Shown: positions 35,985 through 45,389, numbered from the stretch's first letter. The stretch is 64,000 nt of DNA from Flavobacterium sp. Root935 (GCF_001429295.1 NZ_LMJL01000010.1:306313-370312), one strand, 5' to 3'. Translations and numbers: made by a program. The notes: generated from the sequence alone by a model not told the origin.

Positions 35985-37022
35985 ATGAGAAAACAATTTT
36001 TATTTATATTTTTAGCCTTGATTGTAGCAAATACAAGTCAGGCACAAGGTAAGACGACTAGGATAGGCTACATCGACATGGAATATATTTTAGAAAATGT
36101 TTCCGATTACAAAGAAGCCAAATCACAATTAGAGTTAAAAGCTCAAAAGTGGAAACAGGAAGTTGAGGCTAAAAAATTAAATATTAATACCCTAAAGGAA
36201 AGTTTAAAAGCAGAAAAAGCTTTACTTACTAAAGAATTAATAGAAGAAAGAGAAACTGAAATAAAGTTTCAGGAACAAGAGATGATGGATTATCAGCAGA
36301 AACAGTTTGGAGCTGATGGTAATTTAATGCGTCAGAAAGCTGCTTTGGCAAAGCCAATTCAGGATCAAGTTTTTACTGCTGTTCAAGATATTGCAGAAGC
36401 TAAAAATTATGATTTTATTTTTGACAAATCATCAGATCTTACAATGCTTTTCAGTAATAAAAGATTTGACATCAGTGATCAAGTTTTAAGGGTTTTAAAT
36501 CGTACTGAAAAACGTGAGCAGCTGACGAAAAAACAATTGAAAGAGCAGGAAGCTAAAGAGAATCTTGAAAATGCAATAGATGAAAATCCAGCAATGGCCG
36601 ATCGTCAAAAAGCTCTTGACGAGAAAAAAGCGGCAAGAGAAAAATTAATTCAAGATCGAAAATTAGAACAAGAAGCTAAGAAAAAAGAATACGAAGACAG
36701 AAGAAATGCCATAGCTGCTGAGAGAGAAGCTAAAAAAAATGGCACGGTTTCTGGAACAGCTAAAACAACAACAGCAACAGAGGCAGCAAAAACAAACACA
36801 ACAGCTAAACCTGCCGCTACGAGTGGTGCACCTGGTACAAATGGTACCGAGCAAACACCAACCGCTGAACCAACGATGACTAAAGCAGAAGAAAGACAGA
36901 TGCTTTACGAACAGCGTAAAAAAGAATTGGAAGAGAAAAGAAAGAAAATTTTAGAGGAAAGAGAAGCGGCTAAAAAAGCAAAAGAAGCCGAAACACAAAA
37001 AACAAATACGACCAATAATTAA
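35985..37022 (+). CDS. OmpH/Skp-family periplasmic chaperone with long C-terminal extension
   Basis: A 345-residue exported protein. The signal peptide is followed by a Skp-like region (about 25-175: RIGYIDMEYILENVSDYKEAKSQL, a coiled-coil tentacle, then AEAKNYDFIFDKSSD). Residues 180-255 are a Lys/Glu-rich coiled coil, 255-300 a Thr/Ala/Pro-rich linker, and 300-345 another charged helix. Skp proteins hold unfolded outer-membrane proteins for BamA. The extension of about 170 residues is absent from the shorter paralogue next to it. It lies 42 nt after bamA. Confidence 0.88.
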   Translation: MRKQFLFIFLALIVANTSQAQGKTTRIGYIDMEYILENVSDYKEAKSQLELKAQKWKQEVEAKKLNINTLKESLKAEKALLTKELIEERETEIKFQEQEMMDYQQKQFGADGNLMRQKAALAKPIQDQVFTAVQDIAEAKNYDFIFDKSSDLTMLFSNKRFDISDQVLRVLNRTEKREQLTKKQLKEQEAKENLENAIDENPAMADRQKALDEKKAAREKLIQDRKLEQEAKKKEYEDRRNAIAAEREAKKNGTVSGTAKTTTATEAAKTNTTAKPAATSGAPGTNGTEQTPTAEPTMTKAEERQMLYEQRKKELEEKRKKILEEREAAKKAKEAETQKTNTTNN

Positions 37023-37037
37023 TTAATATTTTTAAAA

Positions 37038-37541
37038 ATGATGAAACAAATCAAAACTTTACTAATTGCTGCAATTCTTATTTTAGGAGCAAGTAACACA
37101 ATGAACGCACAAGCGAAGGTAGCTCATGTTGATGTAAGCGAGATCATGTCGAAAATGCCTGCTATGCTAGACGCTCAAAATCAACTGCAAAAATTAAGTG
37201 GAACATATGATGCTGAATACAAAAAGATGGTTGATGAATATCAAGTAAAAATCAAAAAGTATGAGGCAGAAGCTGCTACAGTAACTGATGCTGTTAACGG
37301 TGAGCGTTCTAAAGAAGTTCAAGATATGCAAAAAAGAATTGTTGATTACAGAGACAATGCACAAAAAGAACTACAACAAAAAGAAACTGATATCGTAAAA
37401 CCTTTAATGGAAAAAGTTAGAGCTTCTATCCAAAAAGTTGGAAAAGCTAAAGGTTTCCAATACGTTTTAGACGGTTCTACTTTATTATTAGCTGATGGTC
37501 CAAACATCACTGCTGACGTTAAAAAAGATTTAGGATTCTAA
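37038..37541 (+). CDS. OmpH/Skp-family periplasmic chaperone
   Basis: A 167-residue protein with a signal peptide (MMKQIKTLLIAAILILGASNTMNAQ) and a canonical Skp body: VAHVDVSEIMSKMPAMLDAQ, a long coiled coil (about 45-120) and GKAKGFQYVLDGSTLLLADG. It would deliver nascent outer-membrane proteins to BamA, 15 nt downstream of the longer paralogue. It ends the bamA unit, before a terminator. Confidence 0.92.
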   Translation: MMKQIKTLLIAAILILGASNTMNAQAKVAHVDVSEIMSKMPAMLDAQNQLQKLSGTYDAEYKKMVDEYQVKIKKYEAEAATVTDAVNGERSKEVQDMQKRIVDYRDNAQKELQQKETDIVKPLMEKVRASIQKVGKAKGFQYVLDGSTLLLADGPNITADVKKDLGF

Positions 37542-37562
37542 GAAATTCGAACTCGTATAATC

Positions 37563-37598
37563 AAACTGCTCAATGTATAATTTGAGCAGTTTTTTTTT
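37563..37598 (+). terminator. Terminator of the uppS-bamA-ompH unit
   Basis: AAACTGCTCAA/TTGAGCAGTTT with an 8-base loop followed by nine T, about 20 nt after the second ompH. Confidence 0.9.
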
Positions 37599-37676
37599 AC
37601 AAAAAATTAAAACTAATCTTTGTCATTATTTCTAGATTTGAATTAACTTAGAGTAATAAATTTTATCAAAAAATAT

Positions 37677-37684
37677 TAAATTTG
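37677..37684 (+). promoter_or_regulatory. -7 box immediately upstream of murI
   Basis: TAAATTTG ends only 4 nt before the ATG. A start point 5-8 nt downstream would make the mRNA almost or fully leaderless. No good -33 TTG is seen. Confidence 0.4.
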
Positions 37685-37688
37685 CTTT

Positions 37689-38465
37689 ATGATAAACAAC
37701 AATCCTATAGGCGTTTTTGATTCTGGTATTGGCGGAACTTCCATTTGGAGCGCCATTCATGATCTGCTTCCAAACGAAAAAACGATATATCTGGCTGACA
37801 GCAAAAACGCACCTTACGGTCAAAAAAGCAAAGATGAAATTGTTGATTTAAGTAAAAAAAATGTAGAGTTTTTACTAGAGAATAATTGTAAACTAATTGT
37901 TGTTGCCTGCAATACCGCTACGACAAATGCAATATTTGAACTCCGCGCAGACTACGATGTTCCATTTGTTGGAATTGAACCTGCAATTAAGCCTGCAGCA
38001 AACAATTCGCAGACCCAGGTAATTGGAATTCTAGCCACTAAAGGAACTTTAAACAGTGAGCTGTTTAATAAAACTGCCGAAATGTTTCAAAATACCAAAA
38101 TAATTGAACAAGTTGGTTATGGCCTTGTTCAACTTATTGAAGATGGAAATTTATACTCGCCAGAAATGACACAATTGCTGGAATCATACTTAAAACCTAT
38201 GATCGAAGCTAATATTGATTACCTGGTTTTAGGGTGCAGTCATTATCCTTATTTGATTCCTCAGATCAAAAAAATTCTCCCAGACCACATTAAAATTATT
38301 GATTCGGGAGAAGCTGTTGCCAGACAAACTAAAAATTTACTTCGAGATAAAGTAGGCTTTTCAGACATGACACAAAATGATCCTGTATTTTATGTCAATT
38401 CTGATCCTAAAGTTCTTGAGTCAATTTTAGAATATAAATATCCAGTAATAAGAAAAGACTTTTAA
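37689..38465 (+). CDS. murI: Glutamate racemase
   Basis: Interconverts L- and D-glutamate, supplying D-Glu for peptidoglycan. The 258-residue protein begins with IGVFDSGIGGTSIWSAI, has the first catalytic Cys in VVACNTATTNA near residue 74 and the second in LVLGCSHYPYLIP near residue 183. It follows the bamA/ompH unit after a terminator and is convergent with the next gene (4-nt gap). Confidence 0.96.
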   Translation: MINNNPIGVFDSGIGGTSIWSAIHDLLPNEKTIYLADSKNAPYGQKSKDEIVDLSKKNVEFLLENNCKLIVVACNTATTNAIFELRADYDVPFVGIEPAIKPAANNSQTQVIGILATKGTLNSELFNKTAEMFQNTKIIEQVGYGLVQLIEDGNLYSPEMTQLLESYLKPMIEANIDYLVLGCSHYPYLIPQIKKILPDHIKIIDSGEAVARQTKNLLRDKVGFSDMTQNDPVFYVNSDPKVLESILEYKYPVIRKDF

Positions 38466-38469
38466 TGTA

Positions 38470-39705
38470 TTATTCAATTTTTCGCTTGACAAACCAAATT
38501 CCGTCCAGCGATAAATTAAGTGATATTTTATGGTAATTTTCTTTTATGAGATCATCTGCTATTCTTCCTTTTTGCCCATACGAATATGACACATTCAAAG
38601 ATGAAAAAGTATTATCTATTGGAAGATTAAGTCCTACAGAAAATGATGCATTCTTTACACGTTGTGAATCAACTTCAAGATAACCCGTGTCATAATTTAT
38701 TCCGGCAGCATATCCTACTCTATCCCAATATTTTCGGGCATTCTTTTTAGAACTATAGGTAAAACCAAGTGCAAAACGATCTTGGTTTACAAAGTCGCCA
38801 TATAAGTCAGATTGCTTTGTATCGCCCCATAAACTTTTTTCGTAATCTAACGTCAGATTCAAATTATTCTTAAATCGTTTACTCACTCCAAAACCTATTT
38901 CTAAAGGCATATAATAATCATCTGTATCTGAAGCTTGGTCAGTTTCTATAGAAGATTGAACTTCATCTGCAATACTTGTTACAGACTGTATTTTAGAAGC
39001 TTTTACTCTTGTCGGGACTTTAAATGTTGTACCAACCGTAAAAGTCGAATCTATTTTATATTGTGTCCCAAGTGTAGCCCGAACGCCGCTATAATTTGTC
39101 TTTTTATTTATTGTTGTAATTGAATTTGAAATTAAAAAAGACCGCTCATCAACTGTATTTCCAAAAAGTACCGTTGCAGTTGCTCCTAATGTCAATTTTT
39201 TTCCAAATTTATATCCGTATGAAAAATCCAAATTATTTAAACCGCCCGATCCCTGTGCTGTTACATAGTAATATTCTTGGCTGTCGGCTATTGGCAGTTT
39301 CAAATTTGAAATTTTAAATACCGAGCTGGAATACGGACGCATTGATACACTAAATCCAGAATTTTTTGTAACTGGAAAAGCAAAAGCCAAATGAGAAAAC
39401 TGAAAGTTATTTCGTTTCTCTGAGCGTGAACCGCTTTGATATGTTGTTGCAATAGCTTTTCCTCCAATATCAAATAAAAAATGATTTTGATACATAAATC
39501 CAAGTGAAGCCGGATTTAGATTATTGATAAAAGTATCTGAAGGCAAAGCAATTCCAGAAGAACCAATTGAAGGCAGATAACCAAAATCTGAATCATATAA
39601 ACTTCCAACACCATATAATGAGTATGGCGAACTTGAAATGCTTTGTGAAAACGAACTCAGCGACATCAAAATGAAGCAGCTCCATAAAACAATTTTATTT
39701 TTCAT
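38470..39705 (-). CDS. Outer-membrane beta-barrel protein
   Basis: A 411-residue exported protein. The signal peptide (up to FSQ, about residue 20) is followed by SSSPYSLYGVGSLYDSDFGYLP, an INNLNPASLGFM segment as in FadL/PorV-like barrels, and many amphipathic strands. The C-terminus is charged (WFVKRKIE). I cannot name the family. It starts directly after the stop of the DUF4270 gene, so the two form a coupled pair. Confidence 0.78.
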   Translation of the reverse strand: MKNKIVLWSCFILMSLSSFSQSISSSPYSLYGVGSLYDSDFGYLPSIGSSGIALPSDTFINNLNPASLGFMYQNHFLFDIGGKAIATTYQSGSRSEKRNNFQFSHLAFAFPVTKNSGFSVSMRPYSSSVFKISNLKLPIADSQEYYYVTAQGSGGLNNLDFSYGYKFGKKLTLGATATVLFGNTVDERSFLISNSITTINKKTNYSGVRATLGTQYKIDSTFTVGTTFKVPTRVKASKIQSVTSIADEVQSSIETDQASDTDDYYMPLEIGFGVSKRFKNNLNLTLDYEKSLWGDTKQSDLYGDFVNQDRFALGFTYSSKKNARKYWDRVGYAAGINYDTGYLEVDSQRVKNASFSVGLNLPIDNTFSSLNVSYSYGQKGRIADDLIKENYHKISLNLSLDGIWFVKRKIE

Positions 39706-41031
39706 TTAGTATGAGATATAATAAATTTTCAGCTGAATTTTATTGTTTAAATGCTTTTGATCGCCTAGAACTATTCTATTAACAGACTGGGCAATTCCAG
39801 GTAAAGTCAATATGAGAGAGGATCTCGAATCTGATTGCTTGAGCATTTCTTTCTGGAGAAAATTTCCAACTGAAATTGAATACCCAACATTTTCGTTAAA
39901 CTCGTCACTCTTCTTATTCAATTTTCCATAAACAGAAGTTCCGGCTGAGTTGACCAATGTGCCGCTTATTCTATTTAAATTATCGCCAACATAAACAGTC
40001 AACGAATCTGCCAGAGGATATTTTTCAGAATAAGAATTGTTTACTGGTTTCAAAATTAATTCTGCATCTACAATTGCTCCATTTACAGCAATATTTTTAA
40101 ACTGCTTTATATTTGGAAAATCGACTCGGCAGGCTACACCTGTTCCAGATTGAATAAATCCTTGATTACTAGTGAGCGTGCTAGATAACTTACTACTGGA
40201 AATGGGGAGATTTTGCAGTATAGTTCCCGTTTTATTGAGCGAAATAGAGTTAAATTGTTTCGTAGCATCCAGAATTGTAAAATCAATTATAAAAGGCGTC
40301 TCACTATCTGTTTGGTATTTAGAATAGTACAATCGGACTTTACTGGACGAAACACTAAATCCGATTACATTTGAAGAGGTAGAATTTTCTGGGACTAAAA
40401 CAAGTCCTTTCAAATATTCTGTAAAACTATCAAAATCTGTAACCTCCCTTTTCTTTATTTTTTGAAAAAGAGCTTCTCCAAACTCTTTACTCATTTGAAT
40501 ATTTATAGAATCTTTTTCTTTTGGTCTTGGCTTAAAAGATATTGTCCCTAAACTTTCGGGACTGTAAGTCAAAGTCGAATTATTATAGAAATTGTTGTCT
40601 TCTGTATTAGGTTTAACTTTTTGAGTTAATCGATGAATATTAAAAGTCTGCACTCTGGTGGTATCTCCGTAATAATAACGATCATATTTAAGAATCATCG
40701 AAATTGAATCGAAAACATAATTTACAGATTCTGTATCTGATCCTACACTAGATAAAGCATAAACACTTGTAGAAAGCTGAAAATAACTATCTGATTTCAC
40801 TTTTCCAAAAATTGGATCGTCATAGTTTCCTATCAGAATTCTAGAGCGGTTTGAAGTTGCAAGCGAGTCGAAATTTATAGTTGACATGTCGACTGTAACC
40901 GTATCAATCATAATTACTTTATTACTTAAAGCCAAATAATCTGATCCAACCGTAAACTCCCCCGTGTCAGTATCTGTACCACATGAAAATATGGTTAGTA
41001 CAAAAAGCAGTATCAATATAAACTTGTGCAT
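39706..41031 (-). CDS. DUF4270 family lipoprotein
   Basis: A 441-residue surface or periplasmic lipoprotein. It has a type II signal peptide (MHKFILILLFVLTIFSC) with lipobox Cys near residue 17, then GTDTDTGEFTVGSDYLALSN and the conserved ILIGNYDDPIFGKVKSDSYFQL segment typical of DUF4270. The open frame begins at a TTG at 41049, but that codon overlaps the TATATTTG -7 box at 41054-41047, so the ATG at 41031 is chosen. Function unknown. It is the first gene of a two-gene unit and divergent from the barrel-Kelch operon. Confidence 0.83.
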   Translation of the reverse strand: MHKFILILLFVLTIFSCGTDTDTGEFTVGSDYLALSNKVIMIDTVTVDMSTINFDSLATSNRSRILIGNYDDPIFGKVKSDSYFQLSTSVYALSSVGSDTESVNYVFDSISMILKYDRYYYGDTTRVQTFNIHRLTQKVKPNTEDNNFYNNSTLTYSPESLGTISFKPRPKEKDSINIQMSKEFGEALFQKIKKREVTDFDSFTEYLKGLVLVPENSTSSNVIGFSVSSSKVRLYYSKYQTDSETPFIIDFTILDATKQFNSISLNKTGTILQNLPISSSKLSSTLTSNQGFIQSGTGVACRVDFPNIKQFKNIAVNGAIVDAELILKPVNNSYSEKYPLADSLTVYVGDNLNRISGTLVNSAGTSVYGKLNKKSDEFNENVGYSISVGNFLQKEMLKQSDSRSSLILTLPGIAQSVNRIVLGDQKHLNNKIQLKIYYISY

Positions 41032-41046
41032 AATATATTTTTTGAA

Positions 41047-41054
41047 CAAATATA
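41047..41054 (-). promoter_or_regulatory. -7 box of the DUF4270 gene
   Basis: TATATTTG on the minus strand, 15 nt before the ATG at 41031. The divergent region 41055-41262 holds an inverted repeat (AAAATGCA at 41054-41061 with TGCATTTT at 41095-41102) and the -7 box of the opposite operon; I see no small gene in it. Confidence 0.45.
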
Positions 41055-41237
41055 AAATGCAGGGTTTCGTGATACACTATAACATATACTACTGTGCATT
41101 TTTAAGCTACAAATCACTCAAAACGATCTACAATACCAATTGCACTCTCAAAATTTAATTCGACCATAAAAAGAACGATTTTGTCTATCAAAACACGGCG
41201 TACATATATCTTCTTTTTTTTAAGACCGTCATCCACC

Positions 41238-41245
41238 TAATTTTG
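41238..41245 (+). promoter_or_regulatory. -7 box of the barrel-Kelch-DUF4907 operon
   Basis: TAATTTTG matches TAnnTTTG and lies 17 nt before the start codon. The -33 region is a T-tract without TTG, so activation by a regulator is possible. Confidence 0.45.
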
Positions 41246-41262
41246 AGCCAATAAAATAAATA

Positions 41263-42105
41263 ATGAAAGTACGGTTTTTAATGTGTTCTCTTTTTTTGAT
41301 TTCTTTTTTAGGAATGAAAGCCCAAGAACATTTTGGTGTTTCTATGAATATCAAAACGGAGCCCACAAAAAAGATAAATTTTAATGAAACAGATATTGCA
41401 GTTTTCTATCAAAAAAAAATTGGAACTCAAAACACTATTACTAACACAGTAGAATACTCGAATTTGAAAGTGAATTACGAATTCAATCCTTATAATTTCA
41501 ATGCTGATCAGGATAAACTCAATCAAATTCAAAACAAATTTGAATATTCTTATGAGATGTCAGAAAAAACAAACTGGCAGATTTCTATAATTCCGACCGC
41601 AAATTTTCAGGGAAATTTAGATTTCTCAGATCTTACTGTTTTAGGAAATCTGGAAATTAACCAAAAAATCAGTTCAAGACTAAATGTAATACTGGGAGCT
41701 GGTCGAACATCAATATTTGGTGCACCAAGATTTACTCCAATTATTGCTTTTGATTATAAAATGAATGAGAAAACTAACTTTCGAATTGGGTTTCCAGATT
41801 CAAAGTTTTCCTATTCAAATAATGAACGAAACAAGTTTAGTCTGACGAACAGTTTTAATGGAAACTTCTATCATTTGGATGTTTCTGCTGATAAAGATAG
41901 TAATGCCGAAAAAGCAGTTTTATCACAAATGACATCGGCTTTTGAGTATGAAAGGAATGTCACCAAAAATTGGTTTTTAAATTTTAAAGCGGGTTTGGAT
42001 TTTAATAAAAAATACAACTTATTAAACAATAACGATCATAAAGTTTATGACTATAATACTGGAAATGGATATGTTTTAGGAGTCGGGATCAAATACAAAC
42101 AATAA
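41263..42105 (+). CDS. Putative outer-membrane beta-barrel protein
   Basis: A 280-residue exported protein (signal peptide to about residue 20, FLGMKAQ). The rest is a series of amphipathic strands with aromatic edges and Asn/Lys turns (for example KTNWQISIIPTANFQG, NVILGAGRTSIFG, NLDF and GVGIKYKQ at the end), as in medium-sized outer-membrane barrels; DUF6268-like is a guess. It is the first gene of the operon, 15 nt before the Kelch gene, and may be its outer-membrane partner. Confidence 0.7.
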   Translation: MKVRFLMCSLFLISFLGMKAQEHFGVSMNIKTEPTKKINFNETDIAVFYQKKIGTQNTITNTVEYSNLKVNYEFNPYNFNADQDKLNQIQNKFEYSYEMSEKTNWQISIIPTANFQGNLDFSDLTVLGNLEINQKISSRLNVILGAGRTSIFGAPRFTPIIAFDYKMNEKTNFRIGFPDSKFSYSNNERNKFSLTNSFNGNFYHLDVSADKDSNAEKAVLSQMTSAFEYERNVTKNWFLNFKAGLDFNKKYNLLNNNDHKVYDYNTGNGYVLGVGIKYKQ

Positions 42106-42120
42106 ATAATTAAATACACT

Positions 42121-43128
42121 ATGATTAATCTAAAAAAAGGAATTTTATTCACAGCGCTTTTCTCAGGCCTCTTTTTTATAAGTTGCAGCAATGACAATGA
42201 TGATGACGATTTAATGGGAAACTGGATTAAAAAATCAGCCTTCGACGGCCCTGCAAGATCTAGTGCAACAAGTTTTGTTATTGGAGATTTTGCTTACGTA
42301 GCCGGAGGTTATACTGGCGATGTTTATTTAAAAGATTTATGGGCTTATAACTCAACTGGAGATTATTGGGAGCAGAAGGCTGACTTTGCAGGCGTAGGCA
42401 GAAGCTCTGCATCTAGTTTTGCATTAAACGAAAAAGGATATGTTGGTCTTGGTTATGATGGAACAAATAAACTGAAAGATTTTTATCAATATGATCCTTC
42501 TAGCAACAGCTGGACACAAAAAACAGATTTTGCTGGAACGGCTCGTTATGCAGCAGTTGGTTTTCAAGCCGGCGGTAAAGCTTATTTTGGTACTGGTTAT
42601 GATGGAAATTATTTAAAAGATTTTTATCAATATGATGATCAAGCCAATACTTGGACACTTGTAAATGGCTTTAGCGGAAACAAAAGACGTAATGCCACAG
42701 TTTTTGTAATTGCAGATAAAGCGTACTTAGCAACTGGTGTCAATAACGGAGTTTACCAAGAAGATTTTTGGGAGTTTGATCCTTCAACAGATGTTTGGAC
42801 TAGAAAAAGAGATATCGATAAAGATACAGATGATGATGACAGCTACAACGACGATTATGCAATTGTACGTTCTAATGCATCAAGTTTCTCTATGAATGGA
42901 TTAGGATATGTTGTAGGTGGTGAAAACGTAAAAACAATTTGGGAATACAACCCAACAACCGACTTATGGGTAGAAAGAACTCCAATGGAAGGCGCTACAA
43001 GAACTGATGCAGTTGGTTTTGCAATTAACAATCGCGGGTTTTATATGTTAGGAAGAATTGGTTCTACTTATTTTGATGATGCTTGGGAATTTAGACCATT
43101 AGAAGAACAAAATGATGACGATAATTAA
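42121..43128 (+). CDS. Kelch-repeat lipoprotein
   Basis: A 335-residue lipoprotein. The lipobox FFISCSND puts the acylated Cys near residue 22, followed by an Asp-rich linker. Six Kelch repeats follow, each with a GYVxxGY-type double-Gly strand and a W-x-x-K/R ending (for example GDYWEQKADFAG, SNSWTQKTDFAG and NTWTLVNGFSG), predicting a six-bladed propeller. Repeat 4 has an acidic insertion (DKDTDDDDSYNDD near residue 240). Propellers like this bind ligands or partner proteins. Its stop overlaps the DUF4907 gene by 17 nt. Confidence 0.88.
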   Translation: MINLKKGILFTALFSGLFFISCSNDNDDDDLMGNWIKKSAFDGPARSSATSFVIGDFAYVAGGYTGDVYLKDLWAYNSTGDYWEQKADFAGVGRSSASSFALNEKGYVGLGYDGTNKLKDFYQYDPSSNSWTQKTDFAGTARYAAVGFQAGGKAYFGTGYDGNYLKDFYQYDDQANTWTLVNGFSGNKRRNATVFVIADKAYLATGVNNGVYQEDFWEFDPSTDVWTRKRDIDKDTDDDDSYNDDYAIVRSNASSFSMNGLGYVVGGENVKTIWEYNPTTDLWVERTPMEGATRTDAVGFAINNRGFYMLGRIGSTYFDDAWEFRPLEEQNDDDN

Positions 43129-43447
43129 TATCCAAAAATTCTTCTGGAATACCATCCAGAAGAATTTACTATTTATTGTATTTCTCTTATTTTTTACTGC
43201 CTGTACTAAAAAAGAAGTTCTAACAGCTAATGCTTTTAAAACAAATTCGGGATGGGGCTATACCATTTCATACAAAGAAAAGATTTTGATTAAGCAGTCA
43301 ATTATTCCTGTAATTAGTGAGAATAAAAGTTTTAAAACAGAAGATGATGCTTTGAAAGTTGCTGATCTTGTAAAACAAAAACTCAAAGAAAACTTATCCC
43401 CAACGGTAACCAAAAAAGATTTAATTTTATTAAAAATAAAATTGTAA
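43112..43447 (+). CDS. DUF4907 domain lipoprotein
   Basis: A 111-residue lipoprotein. The hydrophobic signal (LLFIVFLLFFTAC, Cys near residue 31) is followed by one DUF4907-like domain: AFKTNSGWGYTISYKEKILIKQ, VISENKSFKTEDDALKVADLV and SPTVTKKDLILLKIK. The function of the domain is unknown. It overlaps the Kelch gene by 17 nt and is followed by the kinase after 1 nt, so it is translationally coupled at both ends. Confidence 0.82.
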   Translation: MMTIINIQKFFWNTIQKNLLFIVFLLFFTACTKKEVLTANAFKTNSGWGYTISYKEKILIKQSIIPVISENKSFKTEDDALKVADLVKQKLKENLSPTVTKKDLILLKIKL

Positions 43448-43448
43448 A

Positions 43449-44561
43449 ATGCAGCTAGATACCATTAAAAATACAGGCTATAACAAAATCTTGTTTCATT
43501 GTGTAATATGGATTTTCTTTATTTTAACTTCCTTAATACAGTTTTATGAAAGTCCGTTTAAGATCAATAATGACTTTTATGTGCAATGGATAACCGGGAT
43601 TGTATTGTTTTATCTGAACTATTTTTACTTGGTTCCAATTTATCTTTTACAAAAAAAATATTGGTTTTATTTTATAGTTGCTTTTGGCCTTATCGCCGCT
43701 TTTATGATTATTAGGATAAATTATTTTATTCCTGAATTTAGACATTTAAGACCCGAAAATGTAATGCCTGCCAGAATGATTCCTGAAGGTCCGCATTTTT
43801 TCCCGAAAGGCAAAATGACGCATAGAATTGAAATGAGACAGCCACTTTTTTTTAAGATTGGTCCATCATTTTTCTATATTTTAATTATAACGATCAGCGC
43901 TATTATTAGAACATTAACCGAATTCTATAATAATCAGCAAAATAAACTTATTGCAGAAACACATAGAACAAATACAGAATTAATATACCTGCGCAAACAA
44001 ACCAATCCGCACTTTTTATTCAATTCGTTAAATAGTATTTATTCTTTGGCACACAAAAAATCTGATTTGGTCCCTGATGCCATCGTGACCTTGTCTGAAC
44101 TTATGCGCTATATGCTGTATGAGACAGACAATAAAACGGTGGCTTTAGAAAAAGAGGTTAACTATATTCAGAATTACATTGAACTGCAAAAACTCAGATT
44201 AAACAACATTGAAGACATTGTAATTAATGTTCATGGCAATACTAGAAATAAATTTATTGAGCCATTGTTATTGATTTCTTTTGTCGAAAATGCTTTTAAA
44301 TATGGAACCGATTATAAAGGTGCAGCCCACATAAAAATTAAAATTTTGATTACTGATAATAATCTTGATTTTTGGATTGAAAATACCATCGAAAATTATG
44401 TAAAAGATCCTGAAAATTCAGGAATTGGATTGGTGAACATTCAAAACCGCCTCGATTTATTGTACCCTAATGCGCACGAACTAACCATTACTCAGGATAA
44501 TGAATATTACCGAGTTCATTTGAATCTAAAATTAGATGAAATTAAAACCGCAATAGATTAA
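43449..44561 (+). CDS. LytS-type sensor histidine kinase
   Basis: A 370-residue membrane histidine kinase of the LytS/YehU class. Four hydrophobic segments lie in the first 160 residues. A short coiled coil follows, then the His-kinase motif NPHFLFNSLNSIYSL with the phosphoacceptor His near residue 188, and an ATPase domain with SFVENAFKYG and GIGLVNIQNRLDLLYP. It lacks PAS, HAMP or a large periplasmic sensor, so the signal may come through membrane or partner proteins. The cognate LytTR regulator lies two genes downstream. Confidence 0.92.
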   Translation: MQLDTIKNTGYNKILFHCVIWIFFILTSLIQFYESPFKINNDFYVQWITGIVLFYLNYFYLVPIYLLQKKYWFYFIVAFGLIAAFMIIRINYFIPEFRHLRPENVMPARMIPEGPHFFPKGKMTHRIEMRQPLFFKIGPSFFYILIITISAIIRTLTEFYNNQQNKLIAETHRTNTELIYLRKQTNPHFLFNSLNSIYSLAHKKSDLVPDAIVTLSELMRYMLYETDNKTVALEKEVNYIQNYIELQKLRLNNIEDIVINVHGNTRNKFIEPLLLISFVENAFKYGTDYKGAAHIKIKILITDNNLDFWIENTIENYVKDPENSGIGLVNIQNRLDLLYPNAHELTITQDNEYYRVHLNLKLDEIKTAID

Positions 44562-44572
44562 ACAAACTGATT

Positions 44573-45283
44573 ATGGACAGAAAAAAATTCATTCGAAATG
44601 GTATTTTAGGCATTGCTTCATTAGCAACAGCTTCAAAATTATTAGAATCATGCTCCAAAAGTGACAATGATGAAACCAACTCAGGTAATTCTGGAGATGG
44701 AAGCTGTACTGTTTCACCTTCAGAGACAAAAGGCCCTTTTCCCATCAAAACGCCAAGCCAGCTTGTTTTAGAAAATATTAAATCTGATCGTGTTGGAGTT
44801 GCTCTGCTGATTAATTTAAAGATTGAAAACCAAAAGAACAATTGCGAACCTCTGTCGGGAGTTTTAGTAGATGTCTGGCATTGTGATAAAGACGGAAATT
44901 ATTCTGAATATGGAGGAACATCTATGCAGCAGACAGATTATACTTCTGTACATTTTTTAAGAGGAAGACAAACTTCTGATACCAACGGAAATGTTTCTTT
45001 TATTTCGATTTATCCTGGCTGGTATCAAGGAAGGGCGCCGCATGTACATGTTGAAGTTTTATCGAGCACTGGCAGTTCTTTATTAGTAACTCAAATTGCT
45101 TTTCCAGAAAACGTTTCAAGTCAGGTATATTCTAGCAGTAATTATGCTGCACACGGACAGGCCGATACCGCAAATACAAAAGATAATGTTTTTGCTGATA
45201 GTTTATCTAATGAGTTGGCAACTATAACCGGCAATTTAACAGACGGTTACACTCTTACTAAAACGATAACTGTTAACGCTTAA
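44573..45283 (+). CDS. Intradiol ring-cleavage dioxygenase-like lipoprotein
   Basis: A 236-residue exported protein of the intradiol dioxygenase fold, whose members open catechol rings with Fe(III). The N-terminus RKKFIRNGILGIASLATASKLLESC is a signal segment with a possible lipobox Cys near residue 27. The fold signatures are CTVSPSETKGPFPI, VLVDVWHCDKDGNYSEYGG, and the iron-binding IYPGWYQGRAPHVHVEV with Tyr and two His (about 150-162). It sits between the kinase and the response regulator, an unusual place for an enzyme. Substrate unknown. Confidence 0.85.
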   Translation: MDRKKFIRNGILGIASLATASKLLESCSKSDNDETNSGNSGDGSCTVSPSETKGPFPIKTPSQLVLENIKSDRVGVALLINLKIENQKNNCEPLSGVLVDVWHCDKDGNYSEYGGTSMQQTDYTSVHFLRGRQTSDTNGNVSFISIYPGWYQGRAPHVHVEVLSSTGSSLLVTQIAFPENVSSQVYSSSNYAAHGQADTANTKDNVFADSLSNELATITGNLTDGYTLTKTITVNA

Positions 45284-45389
45284 TTGTGATCTCTTAACCA
45301 GTATTTTATGAAAACTTTAAAACTTAATCTACTGGTTTCAAATTACTTTTGAATGCCAAAACAAATTGTAAAAATTTAATCCAGAACAA

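Noticed and set aside
43112..43128. Overlap of Kelch and DUF4907 genes as a frameshift
   Set aside because: Both frames are complete with their own start and stop, and the second has its own lipoprotein signal; it is coupling, not a broken gene.
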